Assembly: GCF_020639365.1 (NCBI RefSeq)
Contig: NZ_JAINUL010000001.1
Coordinates: 8,193,604-8,257,603, forward strand
Source of the DNA: Streptomyces flavotricini
Lineage (GTDB): Bacteria; Actinomycetota; Actinomycetes; Streptomycetales; Streptomycetaceae
Length of the DNA: 64,000 nt
Reading direction: 5' to 3'
Positions 17,255-26,383 of this stretch are shown here, one piece after another (position 1 is the stretch's first letter; each line of letters starts with the position of its first letter). A program made the position numbers and the translations under genes. The notes under the pieces are model-generated. The model did not search any database, had not been told where the DNA came from, and saw only the letters and a program-made list of their open reading frames with translations.

Positions 17255-18447
17255 GGGGCGCCTCCAGGTCGTGCGCCCACGGGCTGCGCCGCCCTTCGGA
17301 CCGACGGGGAAGCGGACCGGGCCGGGACGAGTACGTCGAGGTCGACGGTGTAGCGCCCGGAGGGGACCGGCTCGTCCAGGAGGATCCGGCGGGCGGTGTC
17401 CGTGGCGAGGGCCGCACCGAGCATCACGCCGCTGGCGAGTTGGGGCCAGCTGGACAGTGTCCGGCCGATCCGGGGCAGGGCATCGGTCATCGCAGGGCTC
17501 AGGCGCTGCTCGTCGACCATGCGCAGCAGGAGGCGGATCGTTCCGTCGCGGTCGAGCCCGCGCAGTTCTTCCGACGTCGTGTCACCGATGAGGCCGTGGA
17601 AGAGCGGGCGGCCGGGTTCGGTGTCGAACCGTTCCACGTCGAGCAGCCCGCGGTCGTTCGTGTCCATGAGGACCGGAACCCCCAGGCGGCGGGCGTGTTC
17701 GCGGGCGGCCACCTTCACCCACGGTGTGTCGCACTCCTCGATCAGGATGTCCAGACCGCCGTGCTCGACGGCGAAGAAGTCTCCGATGGAGTCCTCGGTG
17801 AGGCCGCCGCGGTGCAGTTCGATGTCGAGGTACGGGTCGAGCTCGTACATGCGCCGGGCGCACAGCACGGTCTTCTCCAGGCCCAGTTCGTGGACTCCCG
17901 CGCGCAGCCGGTTCAGGTTCGACAGACTCAGCCGGTCGAAGTCGGCGAGCCGGAAGGAGCCGCCGACACCCTCCATCGCGCAGGTCAGCGCGGCGCTGCT
18001 GCCCACCGACAAGCCCACGACCCCGATCCGGCGCCCGAACAGGGACTGCTGCTGAGCACGAGTGATCTTGTCGCGGTTGCGGTCGCTGCGCACGAGGCGG
18101 AAGTCCGCCTCGGGCAGTACGTGGACGAGGCGCCCGGACCACGGGTACCAGACCCACGTCCCGTACGCCTCGGACCGGCCGCCTGTGGTGTCCGCGACGG
18201 CCCGCGCGAGCGCGGCGGCCGTGCGGTACTCGCCCGGAGCCAGGCAGCGCACGAGCTCTTCGACCTGCTCCTCGATCCGGTCGTGCACCTCCCTCACCAG
18301 CGCCGAGTCCCTTACGGCGGCCAGGGCGCCGGCGTGATCAGGCAGGGCCGGGTCGAGCAGGAGCGGACGAAACGATTCACTTGCTTGCTGGGGCGTGGGC
18401 AGCACGAACTGCCCCGGGCCCGCGCCGGGGGACGGGAAGAAGGTCAC
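17251..18447 (-). CDS. ThiF/MoeB/E1-like adenylyltransferase
   Basis: A 398-residue protein with a ThiF-type Rossmann domain starting near residue 140 (GVVGLSVGSSAA, in place of GxGxxG, then LADFDRLSLSNLNR, which contains the adenylation-site Asp and Asn/Arg). ThiF-like enzymes adenylate the C-terminus of a carrier protein or peptide. The N-terminal 130 residues are helical and of unknown role, and I see no Cys-x-x-Cys zinc pairs. It is followed by a GNAT enzyme with a 4-bp overlap. No ubiquitin-like or ThiS-like carrier is encoded nearby. Such ThiF/GNAT pairs are a plausible small-molecule or peptide modification unit. Confidence 0.82.
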   Translation of the reverse strand: MTFFPSPGAGPGQFVLPTPQQASESFRPLLLDPALPDHAGALAAVRDSALVREVHDRIEEQVEELVRCLAPGEYRTAAALARAVADTTGGRSEAYGTWVWYPWSGRLVHVLPEADFRLVRSDRNRDKITRAQQQSLFGRRIGVVGLSVGSSAALTCAMEGVGGSFRLADFDRLSLSNLNRLRAGVHELGLEKTVLCARRMYELDPYLDIELHRGGLTEDSIGDFFAVEHGGLDILIEECDTPWVKVAAREHARRLGVPVLMDTNDRGLLDVERFDTEPGRPLFHGLIGDTTSEELRGLDRDGTIRLLLRMVDEQRLSPAMTDALPRIGRTLSSWPQLASGVMLGAALATDTARRILLDEPVPSGRYTVDLDVLVPARSASPSVRRAAQPVGARPGGAP

Positions 18448-18809
18448 GCCAGGACGCTAGCCAAATTCGCGATCTTGAGACCGCACACCTCACCCGTGGG
18501 GGCGCACTCGAATTGATCTTCGATCGGAATGCGCCGGGAGCGCGCCCCTGTGCGCCGTGCTCGCGCCGGTGATCGCGATGCGGTTCGGCCCAGTCGGCCG
18601 CCTTGCGCCCGGCAAGGGCAACCCGCCCATTCCCCGGCGGCACGGCGGCGCGTCCCGCTAATGTGGCGGAACTCACTGCCGCTGGGGGGCGGGTGGTCGG
18701 TCGCGACCGCCCGGGGTGTGATGGCGTCTGGCCGAGCTCTGCCGTGCGGCGGTGTATCCGGCGGACGGCTGGCTTCGCGGCCCGGCGTCCTGATGCGCAG
18801 AGGAGCAGC
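18448..18809. other. Divergent intergenic region
   Basis: About 360 bases between the ThiF-like gene and the receptor gene. It must hold both promoters. Open frames here are antisense shadows without start signals. The segment near 18455-18530 is less GC-rich than its surroundings. Confidence 0.4.
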
Positions 18810-21506
18810 GTGCAACGGCCGCTTCCCCAGGGGATCGAGTACCTGATCGAGCAGTTCGACGCGTTCGCGGCAAACCGGAGTGCGAGCCGTCGGTTACCCG
18901 TGATGCTGCTGAAACGGGATCCCGCTCCGCCAGGGACCGCCCAGGCATCCACCGGTCGTACGGTCATCCTGGGCTACCGGGAACGCCTGCGCGAGGAGGA
19001 TCTCGGCCGCGCGGTCGACCTCGTCCCGCACGCCCTGATCGAGGACGGCGACGCCGCCCCCGGGGACGCCATGCCCGGCGCGGGGCCCGGCGCCGTGGAC
19101 GACCGGCACATCGCCCTGCTGGACGCCATCGTCGAGCAGCTGGAGGCCACGATGCCCCCCGGCGTCGGCGAGCTGCGGCTGCCGCGGTTCCACACCTGCC
19201 GCGCCGCCCTGGACGTGCCGGTCGGCGCCGGGTCCACGGCAGCCAAACGACGCCGACTGCGCGACGAGCTCTACCTCCAACTCATGCTCCGGCGACCCCT
19301 CCTGGGCACCCTGGCGCGACTGGCCGGTGCCACCGGGGACAACTTCCTGGTCCACATCTGGCTCTCCCTCTTCCAGCTCCTCGTCGTCGGACTGCCCCGC
19401 CGTGTCTACGGCCTGTGGCTCAGCAGACGCCGCAGCCTGCGCTGGGTCGGCTCACGGCGCCCCCAGGGCGCGAACTTCCTCCGCATGGCGCTGACCATCA
19501 CCCCGTCCGGCACCGCCCGCGGCAACCACGCTCTGATCCAGCGGATGCTGCTCATGGCCCTGCTGAACGACCTGTCCAGAGCAGCCGCCCCGTCCAGGCT
19601 GTGGATCTACCGGGTCCGCCGGCGCTGGCCCTTCGTCCTGCTCCTTCCCGAGGTCGGCGAGGAGGGCACGCCCGTCCGTCAGCTGCTCGACACCTACGCG
19701 GACATCGTCCGCACCGAGCCGCCCGCGCCCCTGATGGTCCTCGGGGCGCTGAAAGGTGAGCCGCCCTCGTACGCCCAGACCGTGCCGGCCGACCTCCGCA
19801 GCGTGACGGGTCTCGCCGACCGCGTCCACAGCCTGTACACCCGCGGCTCCTCATCGGCCGTGTACGTCGTCCCGCTGTCCGCGAGCGACGACGACGGGCC
19901 GGCCGACCGGTGGGTGGAGACCAACCCGAAGGTCGCCGTACGGGCGAACGGCTGGGGGGACTACGTCCGGGCCGTGGCCGCCCCGGTGGTGGTGTTCGCC
20001 CTCGTCTCCGGAGGTCTGTACTTCGTCGAGCACGACACCGAAGCGCCACCGTCGTGCCACAAGGTGAGCACCGGGGAGATCGTCGGGGTCACCGACGGAC
20101 GCGAATGCCATCTGGGCGTCCCCGGCCGGGACGACGAACTGTTCGCCCTGGAAGCGGTCGCGGCAGAGCAGAACGACGACGCCGTGACCAGCGGGCGTCC
20201 GTACCGGACGGTGGTGTTCTTCGCCCCGCTCACCGCCGAGCCCGGAGACTCCACCCCCGTCAGCATCCAGAGCCTGCGCGGCGCGCTCGCGGCCCAGAAG
20301 CAGGTCAACGGCCGTGAGGGCGACGTCGTCCAGATACGCCTGCTGATCGCCAACGCGGGAAAGTACTTCGCCTACGGCTCCCACAACGGTCAGCAACCCG
20401 ACGTCGCCCGGGAGATCATCGACCGGAAGGACCGGGACAAGATCGCTGCCGTGGTGGGCATCACCCAGAGCCGCCCGTCCTCGTTCGCCGCGATCGGGGA
20501 GATCTCGGCCGCGAGCATTCCCGTGATCGGAAATTCCGTCACGGGCAGCAGGATGGTGGACGAGCGGGCCCCTTCCTACTACTTCCAGGTGTCGCCCTCG
20601 AACGACCGCATCGCCGAGGTGATGGCCGAGTTCGCCGCGTACTCCGAGCAGATCGGTGAGCTGACGACGGTCAAGGACGGCGGCAGGACGGCCGTGATGG
20701 TCTACGACCCCGACGACGAGTTCTTCAGCTCCGACCTCCAGCGCAAGTTCAGCGAGCACTACAAGGGCGGCAAGGTGGTCACCGTCCCCTACTACGAGAA
20801 CCGCAACGGACAGATCGTCTCGGAAGTGGCGCGGGACGTCTGCGCCGAGATCCGAACCTCCGGTGGATTCATCCTGTACGCGGGCCGCTCGGGAGAAATG
20901 CCGGAACTCTTCGACGCCCTACAGGCGAGCGCGGACTGCCGGAAGGCGGACGGAAAACCGGTCGCCGTGTTCTCGGAGAGCACGGCCGCGAAATACATGC
21001 AGGATCCGCAGGACATGCTCAAGGAACACTCCGTGCTGAAGCCCTTCTACGTGATGCTCAACAACTCCACCGGCACGGAGAGCCCCGACAGCCCGTACTC
21101 CGAATTCACCGTGCGCTTTCGCAGCGTGTTCAAGGACGGCTCGGTGCCGGAGGGGAACGCGGCCGGGGCCTACGACGCGCTCCGGGTGGCCTCCGAAGTC
21201 ATCAACTCCGTCTACGCGCAGTACAAGACGCCGCAGAACAGCAGCGCGCCGTTCCAGCCGACGGACGTGTACGCGCGGCTGTCGAACCCGGGCGTCCAGA
21301 ACTTCTCGGGCGCCTCGGGCCTCCTGTCGCTCGACAGCCGCCACAAGTACCCGCCGAACAAGGCCGTCTACGTCCTGGAGTCGCACATGGACAAGAGCGT
21401 GACGACATTGATGGCATGCGGCCTGCTGCCCGACCAGCCACCGGGCCTGAACAACCCCGCCACCTGGGGCCGCCCCGGCAAGACGCGCCCCTGCCCCTCG
21501 ACGTAG
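18810..21506 (+). CDS. Membrane-anchored receptor-like protein with C-terminal ABC-type substrate-binding fold
   Basis: An 898-residue protein in three parts. Residues 1-385 are cytoplasmic and helix-rich; the position where related Streptomyces proteins may carry an NTPase P-loop (RLPVMLL...) has no GK[ST] here. One membrane helix lies at about 386-405. Residues 406-898 are extracytoplasmic and resemble type 1 periplasmic binding proteins of branched-chain amino-acid ABC systems (VVGITQSRPSSFAAI, SPSNDRIAEVM, GAYDALRVASEV). No permease genes adjoin it, so a sensor role is more likely than uptake. The GTG at 18810 has GGAG 5 bases upstream. Codon 29 is TTA, which makes translation depend on the bldA tRNA. 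Confidence 0.75.
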   Translation: MQRPLPQGIEYLIEQFDAFAANRSASRRLPVMLLKRDPAPPGTAQASTGRTVILGYRERLREEDLGRAVDLVPHALIEDGDAAPGDAMPGAGPGAVDDRHIALLDAIVEQLEATMPPGVGELRLPRFHTCRAALDVPVGAGSTAAKRRRLRDELYLQLMLRRPLLGTLARLAGATGDNFLVHIWLSLFQLLVVGLPRRVYGLWLSRRRSLRWVGSRRPQGANFLRMALTITPSGTARGNHALIQRMLLMALLNDLSRAAAPSRLWIYRVRRRWPFVLLLPEVGEEGTPVRQLLDTYADIVRTEPPAPLMVLGALKGEPPSYAQTVPADLRSVTGLADRVHSLYTRGSSSAVYVVPLSASDDDGPADRWVETNPKVAVRANGWGDYVRAVAAPVVVFALVSGGLYFVEHDTEAPPSCHKVSTGEIVGVTDGRECHLGVPGRDDELFALEAVAAEQNDDAVTSGRPYRTVVFFAPLTAEPGDSTPVSIQSLRGALAAQKQVNGREGDVVQIRLLIANAGKYFAYGSHNGQQPDVAREIIDRKDRDKIAAVVGITQSRPSSFAAIGEISAASIPVIGNSVTGSRMVDERAPSYYFQVSPSNDRIAEVMAEFAAYSEQIGELTTVKDGGRTAVMVYDPDDEFFSSDLQRKFSEHYKGGKVVTVPYYENRNGQIVSEVARDVCAEIRTSGGFILYAGRSGEMPELFDALQASADCRKADGKPVAVFSESTAAKYMQDPQDMLKEHSVLKPFYVMLNNSTGTESPDSPYSEFTVRFRSVFKDGSVPEGNAAGAYDALRVASEVINSVYAQYKTPQNSSAPFQPTDVYARLSNPGVQNFSGASGLLSLDSRHKYPPNKAVYVLESHMDKSVTTLMACGLLPDQPPGLNNPATWGRPGKTRPCPST

Positions 21507-21643
21507 GGGGTGTCTTGTCGATCAGGCCGGATCAGGCAGCGGCGGCGACCGAGGACAACGCGGCGAGCGCGCGTGCCAGACCCCGCCGAGCTGGGGGCAC
21601 CTCCCAGCGGTCGCTGGGGGAGGGACGTTGACGACACCCCCTA
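21504..21643. mobile_element. MITE-like element with 11-bp terminal inverted repeats
   Basis: A 140-bp non-coding insert bounded by perfect 11-bp inverted repeats TAGGGGGTGTC (21504-21514) and GACACCCCCTA (21633-21643). The terminal TA on both sides fits a TA target duplication. The inside holds a 7-bp hairpin (21603-21618) in a CTGGGGG-rich segment resembling dispersed Streptomyces repeats. The TAG stop codons of both convergent flanking genes lie inside the terminal repeats. Confidence 0.6.
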
Positions 21644-22306
21644 GGGCTCGATCAGGCCGACGCGGATGGCGTAGCGGGTGAGTTCGAGGCGGTCGCGCAG
21701 GCCGAGTTTCTGGAGCAGGTTCGCGCGGTGGCGCTCCACGGTCTTGGGGCTGATGACGAGGAGGTCGCCGATCTCCTTGGAGCTGTGGCCCTCGGCGACG
21801 AGTTTGAGGATTTCCTCCTCGCGTTCGGTGATGGGCCTCTCCGGGAGGGGGCCGCCGTTGCGGGCCCGGTCGAGGTAGGTGCGGATGAGGGTGGTCTCCG
21901 CGCCGGGGTAGATGAACGGCTCGTCGCGCAGTGCCGCGCGACAGGCTTCGACCAGGTCGCGGTCGGCGACGGACTTGAGGACGTAGCCCGAGGCCCCGGC
22001 GCGCAGGGCTTCGAAGAAGTACTGCTCGTTGTCGTACATGGTGAGCATGAGTATGCGCAGGCCGGGTCTTGTGCGGGCGAGCTCGCGGGCGGCGTGCAGA
22101 CCGGTCTGGCGGGGCATGGCGATGTCGAGGACCGCGAGGTCGACGTCGAGGCCGCGGGCCTGGGCGACGGCTTCCGCTCCGTCTGCCGCCTCGGCGACCA
22201 CGGTCAGGTCGGGTTCGGCGTCGAGGATCAGGCGTACGCCGCGGCGGACGAGGGTGTGGTCGTCGGCGAGGAGGATGCGGGCGGGTCTGGGGCCGGGCTG
22301 GGTCAT
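21641..22306 (-). CDS. NarL/LuxR-family response regulator
   Basis: A 221-residue response regulator. The receiver domain (1-125) has the acidic pair D15-D16, phospho-acceptor D61 (VLDIAMP), and K109-type lysine in the VLKS motif. The C-terminal LuxR-type helix-turn-helix (about 155-215) has the classical TEREEEILKLVAEG and SPKTVERHRANL segments. It is the partner of the histidine kinase upstream, whose stop overlaps its ATG by 4 bp. The last codon and TAG stop lie at the edge of the MITE-like insert. Confidence 0.95.
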   Translation of the reverse strand: MTQPGPRPARILLADDHTLVRRGVRLILDAEPDLTVVAEAADGAEAVAQARGLDVDLAVLDIAMPRQTGLHAARELARTRPGLRILMLTMYDNEQYFFEALRAGASGYVLKSVADRDLVEACRAALRDEPFIYPGAETTLIRTYLDRARNGGPLPERPITEREEEILKLVAEGHSSKEIGDLLVISPKTVERHRANLLQKLGLRDRLELTRYAIRVGLIEP

Positions 22307-23280
22307 CGGGTGGCCTTCGTGGTGTCGGTGATTCCGGTGGCGTCGGAGATTTCGAGTCGGACCTGGGTGCCGCCCTGTGGGCCGGCGCCGACGTGGAGTT
22401 CGGCGCCGATGAGCAGCGCGCGCTCGCGCATACCGCGGATACCGGCGCCCTCGGCCGCCTCCCCGAGGCCAAGTCCGTCGTCGCGCACGAGCAGGCCGAC
22501 GCCGCCGCGGGGCAGGGGGCGCAGGTGTACCTCGACGCCGGTGGCGCCGGAGTGGCGGACGGCGTTGGTCAGACCTTCCTGCGCGACGCGGTAGAGGACG
22601 AGTTCGGCGGCCGGGTCCAGGTGCGGCAGGCCGGGGGTGATGTGGGCGGTGACGCCCAGGCGCGGGGTGGTGAACTCGCCGGCCAGGGAGCGCAGCGCGC
22701 TGTGGAGGCCGAGTTCCTCCAGGACTCCGGGGCGCAGGCGGCGGGCGATGCGGCGGATCTCGTCCAGGCTGGCGCGGGTGGTCTCCTGGGCCTGGTGCAG
22801 GTCGGTACGGACCGGCTCGGGGGCGCGGTCGGCGGCGTGCTTGAGCTGGAGGAGAACGGCGGTGAGGGTCTGGCCGACCTCGTCGTGGAGCTCTTGGGCG
22901 ATGCGTTTGCGTTCTGCCTCCAGCGCGGTGAGCACCCGTCCGCTACTGGTGGCCCGCTCCGCTTCGAGCCGGTCGAGCATGGCGTTGAAGGTCCTGGTCA
23001 GCGCGGCGATCTCCCCGCCGCCGCTGGCGGCCGGGCGGGTGGCGGGCTTGAGGAGGTCGGCGGTGGCCATGGCCCTGTTCAGCCGGGCGAGCGGGGCCAG
23101 GCCGACCTTCAGGAGGACCGCGTTGATGACCAGCATCGCGGCCAGCCCGCCGAGCAGCACGAGCGCCTCCCCGAACAGGACCGGCGTGGACACGGTGACC
23201 GGCCCCAGCAACAAGGCCACAGCGACGGCCAGAACACCTGCGTTCAGGAGGAAGATCCGCCAGTACAACGACACCGCCAC
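22303..23280 (-). CDS. NarL-type sensor histidine kinase (HisKA_3)
   Basis: A 325-residue membrane histidine kinase. Two membrane helices lie near residues 8-27 and 38-60, leaving almost no extracellular loop, so it probably senses within or near the membrane. A HAMP-like linker follows. The HisKA_3 phospho-acceptor is H132 in ERKRIAQELHDEVGQ, and the HATPase domain has the N-box (EGLTNAVRHS) and DDGLGLG motif. The GTG at 23280 is preferred since AAAGG precedes it; an ATG nine codons upstream has a GGAGG that directly abuts it. It is followed by its response regulator with a 4-bp overlap. Confidence 0.92.
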   Translation of the reverse strand: MAVSLYWRIFLLNAGVLAVAVALLLGPVTVSTPVLFGEALVLLGGLAAMLVINAVLLKVGLAPLARLNRAMATADLLKPATRPAASGGGEIAALTRTFNAMLDRLEAERATSSGRVLTALEAERKRIAQELHDEVGQTLTAVLLQLKHAADRAPEPVRTDLHQAQETTRASLDEIRRIARRLRPGVLEELGLHSALRSLAGEFTTPRLGVTAHITPGLPHLDPAAELVLYRVAQEGLTNAVRHSGATGVEVHLRPLPRGGVGLLVRDDGLGLGEAAEGAGIRGMRERALLIGAELHVGAGPQGGTQVRLEISDATGITDTTKATR

Positions 23281-23539
23281 ACGCCTTTCCAGCCGGTCCC
23301 CCAGCATCCTCCACGGCCGTCCGGCCGCCCCATCTCCAGGTGCTGTGACCTGCGGCGGAACCTACTTCCCCGCCCCCATCCTCACGCCGGTGAAGGCCGC
23401 TGTCCATCCGTGCCGACACCCATATTTCGGACACGCGAAAAGTGGCACGATGGGCCCGCCGAGCGGCCCTTCTCCTGCCCGAGACCGACTCTCCGCCGCA
23501 GCGGCTTCACGTACGCACGCGAACACGAGGGGGACAGCT

Positions 23540-24025
23540 GTGCCTGCTCCACGGATGAGCACCACGCCACTGCCCGGCATCGGGGTCCAGTACGACCTCA
23601 CCACCCGCGAACACCGTCACCTGTCCGTGGTCGCGCACCGGGACGGCACCCGGACGGTGAACCTCTACCGGGCCGACGACCCCGACGCCTGCGCGCAGTC
23701 GCTTCGCCTGACGGGTGCGGAGACGGCCTCGCTGATCGACGCGCTGATGCCGGCCCACCACAGCCCCAACGTGCTGCACACCACCGACCTGGGCCTGGTG
23801 GCCGAGCGGATCGAGCTGTCCGGGCACTCGTACTGGAACGGCCGGGTGCTGGGGGAGACCCGGATGCGGACCGAGACCGGCGCATCGATCGTGGCCGTAC
23901 TGCGCCGCGCGGAGGCCCGTCCCTCGCCCGCGCCGGACTTCCGCCTCGCGGGCGGGGACACCCTCATCGTGATCGGCACCCGCGAGGGCGTCGACGCCGC
24001 CGCCTCCGTACTCGGACGGGAGTGA
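23540..24025 (+). CDS. Cation:proton antiporter regulatory subunit (KhtT-like, TrkA-C domain)
   Basis: A 161-residue soluble regulator. The N-terminal part (GIGVQYDLTTREHRHLSVV) is typical of KhtT/YhaT-type subunits, and the C-terminal 75 residues form a TrkA-C domain (SIVAVLRR, FRLAGGDTLIVIG). Such subunits gate a CPA2 antiporter in response to nucleotides or pH. GAGGGGGAC precedes the GTG at 23540; an ATG at 23555 is an alternative start. It sits 7 bases upstream of the antiporter gene. Confidence 0.88.
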   Translation: MPAPRMSTTPLPGIGVQYDLTTREHRHLSVVAHRDGTRTVNLYRADDPDACAQSLRLTGAETASLIDALMPAHHSPNVLHTTDLGLVAERIELSGHSYWNGRVLGETRMRTETGASIVAVLRRAEARPSPAPDFRLAGGDTLIVIGTREGVDAAASVLGRE

Positions 24026-24032
24026 GACGCCT

Positions 24033-25283
24033 GTGCACTCCGCCGTCTTCCTGATCGAGTTCGGTGCGATCATCCTCGGCCTGGGCCTGCTGGGCCGACT
24101 CGCCGGCCGCTTCCACTTCTCCCCGATACCGCTCTACCTGCTGGCCGGCCTCGCGTTCGGCACCGGCGGACTGCTGCCGATGGGGGCGAGCGAGGAGTTC
24201 GTCGCCATCGGCGCCGAGATCGGCGTCGTCCTGCTCCTGCTGATGCTGGGCCTGGAGTACACGGCCAGCGACCTGGTCTCCAACCTCAAAACCCAGTACC
24301 CGGCCGGGCTGGTCGACTTCGCCCTCAACGCCGTTCCCGGCGCTGCGGCCGCGCTGCTCATGGGCTGGGGTCCGGTGGCCGCCGTGGTCCTGGCGGGGGT
24401 CACCTGGATCTCGTCCTCCGGGGTCATCGCCAAGGTCATGGGTGACCTCGGCCGCGTCGGCAACCGGGAGACCCCCGTCATCCTGTCCGTCCTGGTCCTC
24501 GAAGACCTCGCCATGGCGGTCTACCTGCCGATCATCACCGCCCTCCTCGCCGGCGTGAGCCTGGCCGCCGGCAGCGCGACCCTGGCCATCGCCCTCGGCG
24601 TCGCCGGAGCGGTCCTGTTCGTCGCGGTCCGCTACGGACGCCACATCTCCCGCTTCGTCTCCAGTGACGACCCCGAGAAGCTCCTCCTCGTCGTCCTCGG
24701 CCTGACCCTTCTCGTCGCCGGCATCGCACAGCAGCTCCAGGTCTCCGCCGCGGTGGGCGCGTTCCTCGTCGGCATCGCCCTCTCCGGCGAGGTCGCCGAG
24801 GGGACCCACACGCTCCTCAGTCCGCTGCGGGACCTGTTCGCGGCCGTGTTCTTCGTCTTCTTCGGCCTGCACACCGACCCCGCGAGCATCCCGCCCGTCC
24901 TCCTGCCCGCGCTCGCCCTCGCCGTGGTCACCGCGGGTACGAAGATCGCCACCGGCTACTGGGCCGCGAAGCGGGCCGGGATCGGGGTCAAGGGACGCTG
25001 GCGGGCAGGCGGCACGCTGGTGGCCCGCGGCGAGTTCTCCATCGTCATCGCCGGCCTCGCGGTCACCGCCGGCATCGAGCCCGCCATGGGCCCGCTCGCC
25101 ACCGCGTACGTGCTCATCCTCGTGGTGCTCGGTCCGCTCACCGCCCGCTACACCGAACCCGTCGCCGCCCGGGCCGGACGCCGCCGCACCCCGTCACCTC
25201 CGGTCCTCACCGTGGTGCCGTCCCAGGCCAGATCCCCCGCGGACCTCAAGGGACAGGCCCAGGACCCGGCCGGCCGCGCGTGA
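24033..25283 (+). CDS. CPA2 family cation:proton antiporter (KhtU/Kef-like)
   Basis: A 416-residue membrane protein with about 12 helices. The family features GLEYTASDL, the SSSGVIAKV segment in the middle (the unwound helix with conserved residues), and the ion-binding LVLEDLAMA are visible. The C-terminal 40 residues are cytoplasmic and contain no RCK/TrkA-N domain; that role is met by the separate regulatory subunit upstream. Together the pair should exchange K+ (or another monovalent cation) for H+. Confidence 0.92.
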   Translation: MHSAVFLIEFGAIILGLGLLGRLAGRFHFSPIPLYLLAGLAFGTGGLLPMGASEEFVAIGAEIGVVLLLLMLGLEYTASDLVSNLKTQYPAGLVDFALNAVPGAAAALLMGWGPVAAVVLAGVTWISSSGVIAKVMGDLGRVGNRETPVILSVLVLEDLAMAVYLPIITALLAGVSLAAGSATLAIALGVAGAVLFVAVRYGRHISRFVSSDDPEKLLLVVLGLTLLVAGIAQQLQVSAAVGAFLVGIALSGEVAEGTHTLLSPLRDLFAAVFFVFFGLHTDPASIPPVLLPALALAVVTAGTKIATGYWAAKRAGIGVKGRWRAGGTLVARGEFSIVIAGLAVTAGIEPAMGPLATAYVLILVVLGPLTARYTEPVAARAGRRRTPSPPVLTVVPSQARSPADLKGQAQDPAGRA

Positions 25284-25374
25284 GTGCGGGCACCGATGAG
25301 TTTCGTGGCCGGTCGCGGTCTGCCTTCCCGTAGGGCCGAGAATCCCCCGTAGCCGCCCCGGAAGGGTGAAGACC

Positions 25375-25767
25375 ATGAAGTACATGATCCAGATGAACGT
25401 GCCGGCCGACCAGTGGGACGCCGTCATGTCCTCCTACTCCGAGGACGACATGACGGCCATGTTCGCCCACATGAACGCCCTGAACGCGGAGCTCACCGCA
25501 GCCGGGGAATGGGTGGACGGGCAGGGTCTCGGAGGACCCTCACGGGTCAAGACGGTGCGGGCCGCGAGCGACGGCCGCCCGCAGGTGAGTGACGGACCGG
25601 CGCAGCCGGGACACATCCTGGCAGGCTACTGGCTGGTCGACGTCACGAGCGAGGACCGGGCCCTGGAGATCGCCGCGCGTGCGTCGGCGTGCCCCGGCCC
25701 GGGCGGGAAGCCCGGCAACGACCCCGTCGAGGTGCACGCGATTCCGGGGGACCCGACGCAAACCTGA
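25375..25767 (+). CDS. YCII-related (DGPF) domain protein
   Basis: A 130-residue protein of the YCII/DGPF family: start MKYMIQMNV, then the typical VSDGPAQPGHILAGYWLVDV core and a final VEVHAIP strand. Members adopt a dimeric ferredoxin-like fold and are often linked to ECF sigma factors, though none is adjacent here. ATG at 25375 follows GAAGGG; a GTG at 25366 is possible but overlaps that site. Confidence 0.85.
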   Translation: MKYMIQMNVPADQWDAVMSSYSEDDMTAMFAHMNALNAELTAAGEWVDGQGLGGPSRVKTVRAASDGRPQVSDGPAQPGHILAGYWLVDVTSEDRALEIAARASACPGPGGKPGNDPVEVHAIPGDPTQT

Positions 25768-25773
25768 CCCCGT

Positions 25774-26007
25774 TCAGATGATGTGGATGCGTTCGAGCGC
25801 GCCGTGGGTGTCACGGATCATCAGGTCGTGCCCCTTGGCGCGCTCCTGCTCGACGAAGCCGAGCAGGAGGATGGCCCGGTTGATGACGTCCGACTTGCTG
25901 ACGCCACCGGCGGCAACGAGGTCGGAGACGATCGTGACGGCGGGCGGGCAGACGGTCACGGAGTAGCGTTCCGTGTCGGGGTGCGGGGGAAGCTGGTCGC
26001 TGTCCAT
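25774..26007 (-). CDS. Small ribbon-helix-helix-like protein
   Basis: A 77-residue protein. Residues 14-52 (ERYSVTVCPP, then VSKSDVINRAILLLG) read as a short strand followed by two helices, the layout of ribbon-helix-helix DNA-binding proteins or antitoxins. No toxin gene adjoins it. AAGGGA precedes the ATG at 26007. It converges on the YCII gene with a 6-bp gap. Confidence 0.6.
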   Translation of the reverse strand: MDSDQLPPHPDTERYSVTVCPPAVTIVSDLVAAGGVSKSDVINRAILLLGFVEQERAKGHDLMIRDTHGALERIHII

Positions 26008-26383
26008 GGGGAGATCCCTTCCGGCTCGGTTCATTGGTGCACCAAAATCGCACGGTCATGGTGCTGCGGTCATCCGCTTTTTGACACCCGCCCGACCGGC
26101 CGGGGCCCCTGCGCGTCCGGGGCCGGCGTTGCCGAGTACGGCCGGATCACCAGGACGCTCCACCTGCCCGTCGCCGATCCGGCCGACGACACCGACCGGA
26201 TGGGTGCCCCACCGGCAGGAGGGGGCACCAGGCGGTGGAATCTCCGGGCATTCAGGGGGTAGGCGGCAGCTGCGCATGAGCGTACTTCTCGTGCGGCAAA
26301 CCGCTTTCGCCGCTCGATCGCCGTACCGAATCACCAGCAGTGGGCTCGCCGTCCACGGCACTCGACACACATACAGGTGGGGC

